A stretch of DNA of 64,000 bases, from assembly GCF_002217285.1 (NCBI RefSeq), contig NZ_MUGW01000017.1, positions 112,606 through 176,605 of the forward strand, in the 5' to 3' direction. A model generated the notes under the pieces. That model made no database searches. It was not told the origin of the DNA and worked only from the letters and a program-made list of their open reading frames with translations. The position numbers and the translations under genes are program-made. Position 1 is the stretch's first letter; each line of letters opens with the position of its first letter. Below, piece by piece: positions 23,904-31,935 of this stretch. This DNA comes from Flavobacterium hercynium. GTDB taxonomy: Bacteria; Bacteroidota; Bacteroidia; Flavobacteriales; Flavobacteriaceae.

Positions 23904-25487
23904 ATGGAAGATAAAAGTATTTTTAAATCCTGGGTCCCCAATTGGGCCATCATCATAATCTTGTTTGTCTGCTTACTGCATTCCATGATTTTGTTGGGTG
24001 TTTACTCGTCCAATGTTACCTATGCGGCAAGTTTTCTGGATATAGAACCCGAGGATCTACAATTTTCGATGTGCGTAACCTATGGAACGCTGCTGGCAAC
24101 CATCCTGATCGAAAGCCGATTTTCGAATTATTTCCCCGCGAAAAGTTACCTAATCGCACTTTATATTCTAATAGCCGTAACGATTATTTCGTCAGCTTAT
24201 GTAGATAATTTTGCCGTTTTTATAATGCTAAGAGTAGCCGAGGGAATTTTAATGGCTTTGCCTGTTATGATTTTGAGGCAGTTGCTGGTCGAACGTTTTA
24301 AGTCTAAAAACGCCATAATAATTGGGTTTACCTTTTACTACGGATCGCTTTTGCTGGCCACACCCTTTATCATGAATATTGCCGTTTGGTTCCTGGATCA
24401 TTACAATTGGAAATATATGTTGTACGTATCCGGAATGCTTCAGCTCATCAACGTATTTTTAATCTTAATCACGTTCAATAGTCACCGCATCACCAAGAAA
24501 ATCCCTTTATATCAAGTCGATTTCCTAAGTTATGTTTTGGTGCTAACATCAATCATCACCGGAGCCTACTTTTTTGTCTATGCCGAAAAAAAGTACTGGT
24601 TCGATTCCTCTCAAATGATTCTCGCTGTTATAATCAGCCTCATTACAGGCGGTTTGTTTATCTTCAGACAATTACTCGTAAAACGACCAAGTTTTGACTT
24701 CGAAGTTTTTAAATACACCAATTTAAGAACTGGATTTGTGCTGTTTTTTATCTTCTACATCTGCAGAGCCACACTAAGCATTTGTCATAGCGCCATGTTT
24801 ACCATCTGGAATTGGGATCCGTCGAGAGTTGCAGGAGTGCAATACATAAACGGATTAGGAAACGTAATCGGACTTATTATAGCCGCTTTTTTTCTAATGA
24901 AAGCCATGGCGACCAAATACATCTTTATGATTGGTTTTATGCTTCTGGCAGTGTATCATTTTTGGTTCACGTTTCTTTTCGTGCCCGATGTTGCTTTGTC
25001 AGACATCGTGATTCCGTATATTTTGCAAGGAATCGCCGTTGGTATATTGTTTGTGCCTTTGGTTTTGTTTACCGTAACCGCAGTACCCGCAAAAATGATG
25101 ACCTCGTCCGGAATCGTAGGCGTTTCAGGGCGTTTTTGGGGAAGCACAATAGGATTTTGCATCATGCAAAACGTTCAGGTATTTTTGAACAAGAAACACT
25201 TTTTAAAATTAAGCCAATTCGTAACAGGCGAAAACCCTCAAGCTCAAGAAACCATTTCAAAAACAGCCCAAAGCTTCATGGCAAAAGGATACACGGTTGA
25301 CGAATCGAATGCGCTAGCCTTAAAAAAAGTGTTTAGCGCCGTTGCTAAACAATCTACCTTATTATCCAACATGGAAATTTTTACCGTTGTAGGTTACGGT
25401 TTGCTTATATTGGTTGTTTTCATAGGCTTCAATCAGCATTTGCGCCACACCGCGAATTTGTTCAAAAAGAAAATTTGGATTAGTTAA
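23904..25487 (+). CDS. MFS drug transporter (DHA2/EmrB-like)
   Basis: About 527 residues with roughly 14 hydrophobic segments, typical of the 14-helix DHA2 multidrug antiporters that work with EmrA-type adaptors. Visible marks include an acidic residue early in the first helices, the loop RVAEGILMALPVMILRQLLVERFKSKNAI (about 113-141) and VGVSGRFWGSTIGFCIMQN (about 406-424). The ATG at 23904 lies 1 nt after the stop of the HlyD gene; a TTG at 23883 in the same frame would overlap and is less likely. The likely substrate is a drug, bile-salt-like or fatty molecule; it is not defined by sequence. Confidence 0.9.
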   Translation: MEDKSIFKSWVPNWAIIIILFVCLLHSMILLGVYSSNVTYAASFLDIEPEDLQFSMCVTYGTLLATILIESRFSNYFPAKSYLIALYILIAVTIISSAYVDNFAVFIMLRVAEGILMALPVMILRQLLVERFKSKNAIIIGFTFYYGSLLLATPFIMNIAVWFLDHYNWKYMLYVSGMLQLINVFLILITFNSHRITKKIPLYQVDFLSYVLVLTSIITGAYFFVYAEKKYWFDSSQMILAVIISLITGGLFIFRQLLVKRPSFDFEVFKYTNLRTGFVLFFIFYICRATLSICHSAMFTIWNWDPSRVAGVQYINGLGNVIGLIIAAFFLMKAMATKYIFMIGFMLLAVYHFWFTFLFVPDVALSDIVIPYILQGIAVGILFVPLVLFTVTAVPAKMMTSSGIVGVSGRFWGSTIGFCIMQNVQVFLNKKHFLKLSQFVTGENPQAQETISKTAQSFMAKGYTVDESNALALKKVFSAVAKQSTLLSNMEIFTVVGYGLLILVVFIGFNQHLRHTANLFKKKIWIS

Positions 25488-25573
25488 CGGATTTGTTTTA
25501 GATTATCCTGCAAGGTTTTCAAAATCTTGTAGGTATTTAATAAAGAGCTAATTTTAAAATAATATAATTTTTC

Positions 25574-25653
25574 AGGAGCTTAATCCTGCTGTCCGCTATA
25601 TCTTTTGTGGCGAACCCCGCCACAAAAGGATGCCGCTTCCATCAGGGCTAGGA
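25574..25653 (-). repeat. dispersed hairpin repeat, copy 2
   Basis: Reverse-complement copy of the element at 13422-13505. The hairpin arms cttttgtggcg (25602-25612) and cgccacaaaag (25618-25628) show a paired change relative to copy 1: a T:A pair becomes C:G at the same stem position. Confidence 0.85.
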
Positions 25654-25929
25654 GGTGCAGAGGTTACAAAGAAATAAGTTTTATACCTAACAGGTCTTGA
25701 AGACCTGTTAGGAAATCGTGACGTCTACAAATTGGCGTTATCCTCAGGTTTTCAAGATTTGTTAGGTATTCTAGGAGAAGCGTAAACAATCTATTCTAAA
25801 TACCACCCAAAAACCACAGGCTTGATATATATCGTAGTCCTTCTAAGAATTTTAGTTGTCCTAACAGGTTTTCAAAACCTGTTAGGTATCCTAGGAGAAA
25901 AGTAAACAATCTATTCTAAATACAATCAA

Positions 25930-26072
25930 AGAGCCATAGGCTCGGCAAATATTGTAGTGCAGGATTTTAATCCGGCTTTAAGAATGCAACGAGGTAAAAG
26001 AGATCCATAGGATCGGCTGATATTTTGTGCTAGTTCTTTTAAAATAAAATGGATCGTTCCTATGGAACTTTT
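25930..26072. repeat. ~143-bp direct repeat, copy 1 (partner 26142-26284)
   Basis: Starts agagccataggctcggc, passes through ggattttaatccggctt, gaatgcaacgaggtaaaag and agatccataggatcggc, and ends ggatcgttcctatggaac. Several internal palindromes are visible. The second copy at 26142-26284 differs at only about a dozen positions. Confidence 0.85.
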
Positions 26073-26141
26073 GAATCGTGTCGTTTATAATCAACGGATT
26101 AAAATCCGTTGCTACAAAACACATCGTTCCTCCGGAACTAA

Positions 26142-26284
26142 AGAGCCATAGGCTCGGCATATATTGTAGTGCCGGATTTTAATCCGGTTTTACGAATGCA
26201 ACGAGGTAAAAGAGATCCATAGGATCGGCCGATATTTTGTGCTAGTTCCTGCAATATAAAATGGATCGTTCCTATTGAACTTTA
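26142..26284. repeat. ~143-bp direct repeat, copy 2
   Basis: Same order of palindromic phrases as copy 1. The 69-bp spacer between the copies contains further related palindromes (acggattaaaatccgt, cgttcctccggaac). It ends about 30 nt before the stop codon of the small membrane protein gene. Confidence 0.85.
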
Positions 26285-26316
26285 AAAGTAATAATCAATA
26301 GATAAACTTGAATTAA

Positions 26317-26631
26317 TTATTTCAGTGCTATAATTAGTATAAGAATTAATACGAATAGAAAAATAGAAGAACTTAGTAAAAGCCACAAAACTTTTTCTGT
26401 CCATTTTATTTTTAGATCTCGAATAATCGAAATCGAATTGGCTAAAGAAAAAAAGAAGAGTAAAATACTTAGTACGATACAGCTTACATTTCCTACCACA
26501 TATATCCAATGGAAGTCAGATGAAGATCTGAATCTTTGAACTAGCGATTTTGCTACACCGCTTACTAAAAACAAAACAGGAATTGCAATTGCAAACTTTT
26601 GTGTTTCATCAAGATTTTTGAATTTGCTCAA
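26317..26631 (-). CDS. small membrane protein of unknown function
   Basis: A 104-residue protein with three hydrophobic segments: about 13-29 (FAIAIPVLFLVSGVAKS), 42-66 (IYVVGNVSCIVLSILLFFFSLA) and 82-103 (LLLSSSIFLFVLILILIIALK). No family was recognised. It is 17 nt downstream of the Xre-type gene on the same strand, so the pair is probably one transcript: a regulator plus a membrane protein of unknown purpose. The coding sequence is very AT-rich. Confidence 0.65.
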   Translation of the reverse strand: MSKFKNLDETQKFAIAIPVLFLVSGVAKSLVQRFRSSSDFHWIYVVGNVSCIVLSILLFFFSLANSISIIRDLKIKWTEKVLWLLLSSSIFLFVLILILIIALK

Positions 26632-26648
26632 TTTAGTGTTTTGTAGAT

Positions 26649-26879
26649 TTATTTAGTATCGAAATCAAACAATTCTTTAGGTTCAATATCTAAAGCGTTT
26701 GCAATTTTTACAAGAGTTTTTACGCCAGTATTTATTTTAGCAATTTCTATTCTTGCTATTTGAGATTTACTAATGTTACAATCATCAGCTAAACCTTGTT
26801 GAGACAAGCCTTTCTTTTCACGTAATTGTCTAATGTGAATCCCGAGGTTTACAATAAAAGTTTCTTCTGAAATATTCAT
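26649..26879 (-). CDS. Xre-family HTH regulator
   Basis: A 76-residue HTH_3 protein: IRQLREKKGLSQQGLADDCNISKSQIARIEIAK is a textbook helix-turn-helix, followed by TGVKTLVKIANALDIEPKELFDFD. It lies upstream of the small membrane-protein gene and is divergent from the small gene at 26966. A perfect palindrome (26914-26927) sits between the two start codons and is the likely binding site. Confidence 0.9.
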   Translation of the reverse strand: MNISEETFIVNLGIHIRQLREKKGLSQQGLADDCNISKSQIARIEIAKINTGVKTLVKIANALDIEPKELFDFDTK

Positions 26880-26913
26880 ATTTCAAAAGTGATAAGATTT
26901 ATTTTGTTCATGT

Positions 26914-26927
26914 AGGCAAATTTGCCT
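26914..26927. promoter_or_regulatory. palindromic operator candidate between divergent genes
   Basis: aggcaaatttgcct is a perfect 14-bp palindrome, 35 nt upstream of the Xre start and just before the -7 element (26937-26944) of the divergent gene. A repressor bound here would cover the latter promoter's spacer. Confidence 0.6.
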
Positions 26928-26936
26928 CCAATTTAT

Positions 26937-26944
26937 TATATTTG
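26937..26944 (+). promoter_or_regulatory. -7 element (TATATTTG) of the small gene at 26966
   Basis: Exact match to TAnnTTTG, 21 nt before the start codon. No TTG at the standard distance, so activity may depend on the regulator bound next to it. Confidence 0.55.
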
Positions 26945-26965
26945 TCGAATCTAAAAAATAAGACA

Positions 26966-27199
26966 ATGATTACGAAAGGCATTACAAAAGAAACAGAAAT
27001 CAGATTAAAAGACTTTTTTACTGATATTATCGAAACCAAAGAAATAGCAAAGAAAATACGACAAGTAAATCATGTTCTTTCCTTATGTAACATGAGAGGA
27101 TGCGAAACCGTAGAAATTGAATTCGACAATCTTGAAGATAATTTTTACTGGCTCAATAAATTAGCCGAAGCCTTAGATCCTTATTTGGATGTGGAGTAA
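26966..27199 (+). CDS. small hypothetical protein, paralogue of the 7459 gene
   Basis: A 77-residue protein: KETEIRLKDFFTDI, KKIRQVNHVLSLCNMRGCET and FYWLNKLAEALDPYLDVE line up with the 7459 product throughout, including the Cys in the middle helix and the LDPY end. Probably cytoplasmic, helical and without catalytic motifs; no domain name can be given. The ATG at 26966 is preferred to an in-frame TTG at 26942, which falls inside the -7 element. Divergent from the Xre gene. Confidence 0.75.
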   Translation: MITKGITKETEIRLKDFFTDIIETKEIAKKIRQVNHVLSLCNMRGCETVEIEFDNLEDNFYWLNKLAEALDPYLDVE

Positions 27200-27377
27200 A
27201 AAAAACAATTAGCAAACCCAAAGTAAGTATGTGGTATGTCCTAATATCTAAAAGAAAAGATGCGAAAAATAATTTTTTTAAATGACTTCCTTGTATTGTG
27301 TGTTCCTTGAATCGTTTTTTTATAGAATAATTTAAAGAAATGTAAAATAGGTGACATTTCCCAAATTTTGATAAGAA

Positions 27378-27385
27378 TAGATTTG
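27378..27385 (+). promoter_or_regulatory. -7 element (TAGATTTG) upstream of the 27411 lipoprotein
   Basis: Matches TAnnTTTG, 25 nt before the start codon. No matching TTG at -33. Confidence 0.45.
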
Positions 27386-27410
27386 TGATATAATTAAAAC
27401 TAGATATATT

Positions 27411-28343
27411 ATGAAAAAATTATTCTTAGTTCCTTTTATGATAGGGCTGATTACTGTATCATGCAGTAAAGATGATTCAAATGAAACAAAAAATCCAATT
27501 GCTAAAAACATCGAAACTGCTGAAAAAGTTAGTGTCGATCGTTTTAGTGAAGATGTTGGGCATTTACAAGTTCGAACTGCAACAAATGGGCTTCCTAAAG
27601 CAAACGAAGCGGTAGATTTCGACAAGCAACCATTTATTACTAAAGGATTAGGTAGATCAGGTGTGAAAGTTGAATACTATAATTTTGATATTCAGCCAGT
27701 AATTCCTATTCCAATTTATGCATTTTTTAAAGAAGACGGTGTTACACGAATAGAAGGGCAAAATAATGTGGTGTCAGCTATTCCAGGCGATGCAAAATAT
27801 AGTGATTTCTGGCTAGTGCAAAAAGTATTGGTTCCGGATAATTATGTTCCTAATTCTATTACTAGTGAGGCTGAGGTTTTGGCTTCTAAATATAAAGTTG
27901 TTGCAACAGAAGATCTTGTAAATTGTCCGGTAGTTCCTTTTGGTTCAACTGCTGCAAAAAGCGATGTTGCCGGAGTGCCTAGCAAGTTAATTCTTGGCTG
28001 GTATAAAGGAAAAGCGGTTGCTTATTTTAATTTCCCGGAACCAGGTTTTAAAGTCTCTTCAGAAGGATTGGTGCCTATCTCACCGATTTACGTGATGTTT
28101 AATGTTGATCCATCATCAGATAATCCTGCTTCAGGACCTGCTTCAGGTTTTATGTACGAAACAGGAACTTTACAGTCTCATAATGTATTGGGTACGCCGG
28201 AAGGAGTTGCATTAACACCTTTGTGGGATGTAAGAGTTTTGAGTAATGTAAACTTTGACAAAGTTGTAGATTTAAAAACAGCACTTAGTTTTCCTTCTGA
28301 GAAAGCTAATGCGAATGTTAACTGTCCGGTAATTAGATTATAA
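27411..28343 (+). CDS. hypothetical lipoprotein
   Basis: A 310-residue lipoprotein: signal peptide with lipobox ITVSC (Cys18) and a following SKDD, common in Bacteroidota surface lipoproteins. The mature part is mixed beta with segments such as VEYYNFDIQPVIPIPIYAFF (about 85-104), SDFWLVQKVLVPDNYVPNS, EDLVNCPVVPFGS and SKLILGWYKGKAVAYFNFPEP. The two Cys in NCPVVP and NCPVIRL are in similar settings. No domain was recognised. It stands alone between a promoter-like -7 element and a strong terminator. Confidence 0.85.
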   Translation: MKKLFLVPFMIGLITVSCSKDDSNETKNPIAKNIETAEKVSVDRFSEDVGHLQVRTATNGLPKANEAVDFDKQPFITKGLGRSGVKVEYYNFDIQPVIPIPIYAFFKEDGVTRIEGQNNVVSAIPGDAKYSDFWLVQKVLVPDNYVPNSITSEAEVLASKYKVVATEDLVNCPVVPFGSTAAKSDVAGVPSKLILGWYKGKAVAYFNFPEPGFKVSSEGLVPISPIYVMFNVDPSSDNPASGPASGFMYETGTLQSHNVLGTPEGVALTPLWDVRVLSNVNFDKVVDLKTALSFPSEKANANVNCPVIRL

Positions 28344-28369
28344 AAAATAATAGAATTAAAATATTTTAG

Positions 28370-28406
28370 CAGCTGCAAGGAATGTTCCTTGCAGCTGTTT
28401 TTTTTT
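28370..28406 (+). terminator. terminator of the 27411 lipoprotein gene
   Basis: A long stem, cagctgcaaggaa (28370-28382) with ttccttgcagctg (28385-28397), followed by a run of nine T. One of the strongest terminators in the window. Confidence 0.92.
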
Positions 28407-28510
28407 GTGAAAAAATTATAAGAATCCTTATAAATGTTGAATTTTTTGTTTTCACAGTGCCCAACTATTCATTATGCTTTAGTACCTGCACTTAAAAATA
28501 GGATATATAG

Positions 28511-28534
28511 CCCAGACTTGCTCTGGGTTTTTTT
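28511..28534 (+). terminator. hairpin with T-run in the gap before tRNA-Leu
   Basis: cccaga (28511-28516) pairs with tctggg (28522-28527), then seven T. It lies 170 nt past the lipoprotein gene, so it may be a second terminator or part of a repeat. Confidence 0.6.
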
Positions 28535-28573
28535 ATATACTAAAATTATGAAATAACTAATTAGTATAAAAAC

Positions 28574-28605
28574 AAAAAAGCTTCTGATTTCTCAGAAGCT
28601 TTTTT
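28574..28605 (-). terminator. terminator of tRNA-Leu
   Basis: The stem gcttctga/tcagaagc is extended by A and T runs on both sides. On the minus strand it begins 3 nt after the tRNA 3' end. Confidence 0.88.
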
Positions 28606-28607
28606 CG

Positions 28608-28689
28608 TGCGGATAATAGGACTCGAACCTACACGCCTTGCGGCACCAGATCCTAAGTCTGGCATGTCTACCAATTTCACCATATCCGC
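28608..28689 (-). tRNA. tRNA-Leu (TAG)
   Basis: An 82-nt minus-strand tRNA with a long variable arm, as expected for leucine. Acceptor GCGGATA pairs with TATCCGC, and the anticodon stem CCAGA/TCTGG encloses loop CTTAGGA with anticodon TAG (complement of 28653-28655). The T-arm GGTTCGAGTCC is present and the discriminator is A. CCA is not encoded. Confidence 0.96.
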
Positions 28690-28798
28690 TCAATTGTGGG
28701 TGCAAAGATAATCATAAGTTCGAATAATCAAAGACTTTTTTGAAAAAAAATATTAAATCTTTTTTTGGTACTTTTGGTTTTCTATAAAAATAATTTAA

Positions 28799-30187
28799 AT
28801 GGAAAATATAAAGTCCTACGTTCAACAACATAAAGATCGGTTTATCAACGAATTGATCGAATTATTAAAGATTCCGTCGGTAAGTGCCGACACCGCATAC
28901 TCGCAAGACGTAATAGATACTGCTGAGGCAGTAAAAGAAAGTTTATCAAAAGCAGGCTGCGATTTAGTCGAAGTTTGCGACACTCCGGGTTATCCAATTA
29001 TTTACGGAGAGAAAATAATCGACCCAAATTTACCAACCGTATTAGTTTACGGACACTACGATGTTCAGCCGCCAGATCCAATGGAATTATGGACATCGCC
29101 ACCATTTGAACCCGTTATCAAAAAAACCGAAATACATCCAGAAGGCGCTATTTTCGCACGTGGAGCCTGCGATGACAAAGGACAAATGTTCATGCATGTA
29201 AAAGCGCTTGAATATATGGTACAAAGCAATACGTTGCCTTGTAACGTAAAATTCATGATCGAAGGTGAAGAAGAAGTAGGTTCAAAAAGTTTAGGATGGT
29301 TTGTAGAACGCAATCAGGAAAAACTAAAGAATGACGTAATACTTATTTCAGATACAGGAATGATCTCAAACCAACAACCATCGATTACGACAGGTTTACG
29401 TGGTTTGAGTTATGTTGAGGTAGAAGTTACAGGTCCAAATCGCGATTTGCATTCTGGTTTATATGGTGGAGCAGTAGCTAATCCAATCAATGTTTTGGCA
29501 AAAATGATTGCTTCACTTCACGACGAAGACAATCATATTACCATTCCGGGATTCTACGACAAAGTAGAAGAATTATCGGCAGACGAAAGAGCCGAAATGG
29601 CAAAAGCACCATTTAGCTTAGAAAAATACAAAAACGCATTAAACCTAAACGACGTTTACGGCGAAAAAGGATATGTAACCAACGAGCGCAACTCGATTCG
29701 TCCTACCTTAGACGTAAACGGAATCTGGGGCGGATACCAAGGCGAAGGAGCAAAAACAGTAATTGCAAGTAAAGCCTTTGCTAAAATCTCGATGCGTTTA
29801 GTTCCAAATCAGGATTGGGAAGAAATCACAGAATTGTTCACCAAACATTTCACCAGTATCGCACCAGCGGGAGTAACCGTAAAAGTTACGCCACACCACG
29901 GAGGTCAGGGATATGTAACACCAATAGACAGCATTGGATACAAAGCTGCAAACATGGCGTATACAGAAACATTTGGAGTTCCGGCTATTCCGGTTCGTTC
30001 AGGAGGAAGTATTCCAATCGTTGCTTTATTCGAAAAAGAACTAAAAAGCAAAACCATTCTTATGGGCTTTGGTTTAGACAGCGATGCTATACACTCACCA
30101 AACGAGCACTTCGGAATTTTCAATTACCTAAAAGGAATCGAAACTATTCCGTTGTTCTACAAATATTTCGTAGAGTTATCAAAATAA
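28799..30187 (+). CDS. M20-family dipeptidase (CNDP-like)
   Basis: A 462-residue cytoplasmic metallopeptidase of family M20 (dipeptidase branch). Metal and catalytic residues are visible: His86 and Asp88 in YGHYDVQPP, Asp125 in ARGACDDKGQ, the catalytic Glu pair 157-158 in IEGEEEVGS, Asp184 in SDTGM and the late ligand His in DAIHSPNEH near residue 440. The central lid domain contains NPINVLAKMIASLHD. It hydrolyses di- or short peptides with two Zn or Mn ions. Single gene followed by a terminator. Confidence 0.93.
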   Translation: MENIKSYVQQHKDRFINELIELLKIPSVSADTAYSQDVIDTAEAVKESLSKAGCDLVEVCDTPGYPIIYGEKIIDPNLPTVLVYGHYDVQPPDPMELWTSPPFEPVIKKTEIHPEGAIFARGACDDKGQMFMHVKALEYMVQSNTLPCNVKFMIEGEEEVGSKSLGWFVERNQEKLKNDVILISDTGMISNQQPSITTGLRGLSYVEVEVTGPNRDLHSGLYGGAVANPINVLAKMIASLHDEDNHITIPGFYDKVEELSADERAEMAKAPFSLEKYKNALNLNDVYGEKGYVTNERNSIRPTLDVNGIWGGYQGEGAKTVIASKAFAKISMRLVPNQDWEEITELFTKHFTSIAPAGVTVKVTPHHGGQGYVTPIDSIGYKAANMAYTETFGVPAIPVRSGGSIPIVALFEKELKSKTILMGFGLDSDAIHSPNEHFGIFNYLKGIETIPLFYKYFVELSK

Positions 30188-30230
30188 AATCAGGTTTAAG
30201 ACCAAACTTTGGCTTAGCTCAAAAATCAAA

Positions 30231-30258
30231 ATCCGTTCTGTGAAGAGCGGATTTTTTT
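30231..30258 (+). terminator. terminator of the M20 dipeptidase gene
   Basis: atccgttc (30231-30238) pairs with gagcggat (30245-30252), with one G-T pair, then seven T. Confidence 0.85.
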
Positions 30259-30495
30259 GTTTACATACCTATTGATTGCAGGCATTAAAATCATTTTAGA
30301 AATGATGACATGTTTTGTTAAATATAAATCGTATCAAATTCATTTTGAATGACATAATAGCGTAAATTCGATTTTTTATTTAATAAAACAGATAGAAACG
30401 TATCGATAATTGTGCTTTAATGGGGTTTTGGTAGTCAGTTATAACTTTTGAAATTTTAAAAGTATAAATGAGCGTACTGTAAATACAGCTAAGAA
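30259..30495. other. gap before the GT61 gene, no gene seen
   Basis: AT-rich. No convincing promoter motif, repeat or small frame was found. Confidence 0.4.
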
Positions 30496-31614
30496 ATGAA
30501 AAATGCTCAGTTAACAAATTATGCTTCTCTTACTCAGAAAAAGAGTATGTTTTCGCCCATTGCATACACAAGGTATTTGAAAGGATTAAAGAAACCGCAC
30601 TCGATGTTTCGGGAAGGAAAAGTTTTAGACAGTCTTGCGGTAAAATCATGGGAGATTGCTCCCGGAAATACAAATATTTCGCCAAAAGCTTATTTTTTGG
30701 AAGGTCAGCTAAAACGTATTACGGGTACGGCATATATCGATGATCCAAAAGCTGTTATGAATGGACGATTGAGAGTTAATCACGAACCAACGCGTGCTTA
30801 TATGCTAAAGGATGTCTGGATGATTAATGGTTTTATTTATAAAGGGCTGCACAATTTCCGACTTCATCCTGCTTCTCAGGTAAACAAAAAAACGAATTAT
30901 TTTCCGCCAATTATTGTAGACACAGAAATTGATAATGCCGCAATTTACAGTTCGTCTGAGGGAAATGAATATTTTGGTCTTTGGCTAACCGACGACTGCG
31001 CAAATTATAGTCTGGCTGCATCTGTGGGCGTACCGATAACTTCAAATATTATTCCATACTCTCACATGCTTCAATATGAGTCATTTTTAGAAATGAATCC
31101 GTTTCGAACGAATGCCGCTTATCTAAAAAATGCCGTATTCTTTGATGATAATTGGAGCAACAATAACTCTAAACATGAACGGTTTTCTAAAAACAGAAAT
31201 AAATTATTGTCTCTGTTTCCTGCAACGTCTCATCCTGGCGTCTTTATTTTACGCCGAAATTCAGGATTATCCCGTGTAATGTTGAACGAAATTGAAATTG
31301 CCGAACAGCTCCGTGATAAATACGGGTTTAAAATTGTAGATGTAACGCAACATAGCGCTTCTGAAATAATTTCGGCTTGTGCAGGTGCAAAAGTCCTTAT
31401 CGGAATTGAAGGAAGTCATTTGTTTCACGGATTAATGGTTCTTGAACCAGGAGCTTCTATTTTAGTTTTTCAGCCTCCCAATCGTTTCAGCGGTGTTATT
31501 AAAATTACTGCAGATATGGAAAACTTAAATTATGGTTTTGTAGTGGGAATTCAAAAAGAAGATAATTTTTATATTAATCTGGAGGAGGTAAAGCGAACGT
31601 TGGAGCTTTTTTAA
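30496..31614 (+). CDS. GT61-family (DUF563) glycosyltransferase
   Basis: A 372-residue probable glycosyltransferase of family 61. The C-terminal half has the family layout: FILRRNSGLSRVMLNEIEIAEQL (about 251-273), GFKIVDVTQHSASEIISACAGAKVLIGIEGSHLFHGLMVLEPGASILVFQP (about 279-330), including the conserved G-x-x-G-S/A-x-L/M-x-x stretch near the presumed nucleotide-sugar site. No signal peptide or membrane segment, so it acts in the cytoplasm. The donor and acceptor are not readable, and there are no other polysaccharide genes next to it. Confidence 0.82.
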   Translation: MKNAQLTNYASLTQKKSMFSPIAYTRYLKGLKKPHSMFREGKVLDSLAVKSWEIAPGNTNISPKAYFLEGQLKRITGTAYIDDPKAVMNGRLRVNHEPTRAYMLKDVWMINGFIYKGLHNFRLHPASQVNKKTNYFPPIIVDTEIDNAAIYSSSEGNEYFGLWLTDDCANYSLAASVGVPITSNIIPYSHMLQYESFLEMNPFRTNAAYLKNAVFFDDNWSNNNSKHERFSKNRNKLLSLFPATSHPGVFILRRNSGLSRVMLNEIEIAEQLRDKYGFKIVDVTQHSASEIISACAGAKVLIGIEGSHLFHGLMVLEPGASILVFQPPNRFSGVIKITADMENLNYGFVVGIQKEDNFYINLEEVKRTLELF

Positions 31615-31718
31615 GGTACTAAGGTTTTTTCTGAAGGTTCTAAGGGACTAAGATGCAGAGGGTCAAAGGTTTTTTTTAACGGGTCTGAGAAATTGAGGTG
31701 CTTTTAGTAAAAAAAAAC

Positions 31719-31748
31719 TTGTTTTATTTAAAATTAACTCTACATTTG
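31719..31748 (+). promoter_or_regulatory. promoter of the BlaI/BlaR1 operon (TTG / TACATTTG)
   Basis: -33 TTG at 31719-31721, a 19-nt spacer and -7 TACATTTG at 31741-31748 match the Bacteroidota consensus exactly. The -7 element lies inside the first BlaI-type dyad. The predicted leader to the start at 31936 is about 180 nt. Confidence 0.85.
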
Positions 31749-31751
31749 TAG
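31740..31751. promoter_or_regulatory. BlaI/MecI-type operator 1
   Basis: ctacatttgtag is a dyad with CTAC/GTAG arms and differs from the core of the known staphylococcal mec operator (ctacatatgtag) at one central base. It covers the -7 element. Confidence 0.75.
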
Positions 31752-31758
31752 AACCGTT

Positions 31759-31772
31759 ACTACGATTGTAGT
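31759..31772. promoter_or_regulatory. BlaI/MecI-type operator 2
   Basis: actac-gatt-gtagt is a perfect dyad, 20 bp centre-to-centre from operator 1 and just after the expected transcription start. A repressor dimer on each site would block initiation. Confidence 0.75.
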
Positions 31773-31935
31773 TCTGCTTTAAGCTTTAGGCAGTAAGCTT
31801 TATGCTAGAGAATAGGATTAAGAACAAATTAGGCACAAACGAAAATAACAATTTAGCAAGCAAGACTTAGCCGTCCCAAAGCAATAAACAATAAACAACA
31901 AACCATAAACTATCAACAACAAACCAAAAACCACT

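Larger units (their letters stand above)
25488..26316. repeat. 829-nt repeat-rich intergenic region
   Basis: No gene seen. In order: a palindromic gcaaggttttcaaaatcttg (about 25521); the dispersed hairpin repeat (25574-25653); aacaggtcttgaagacctgtt (about 25690); two copies of a unit with ctaggagaa, gtaaacaatctattctaaatac (about 25769-25805 and 25889-25925), the second preceded by aacaggttttcaaaacctgtt; and two ~143-bp direct copies at 25930-26072 and 26142-26284. Each smaller unit is itself palindromic, so the region looks like stacked REP-type elements. Confidence 0.8.

Noticed and set aside
25488..26316. Possible CRISPR array
   Set aside because: The repeated units differ in type and length, spacers are not uniform, and no cas gene is nearby.
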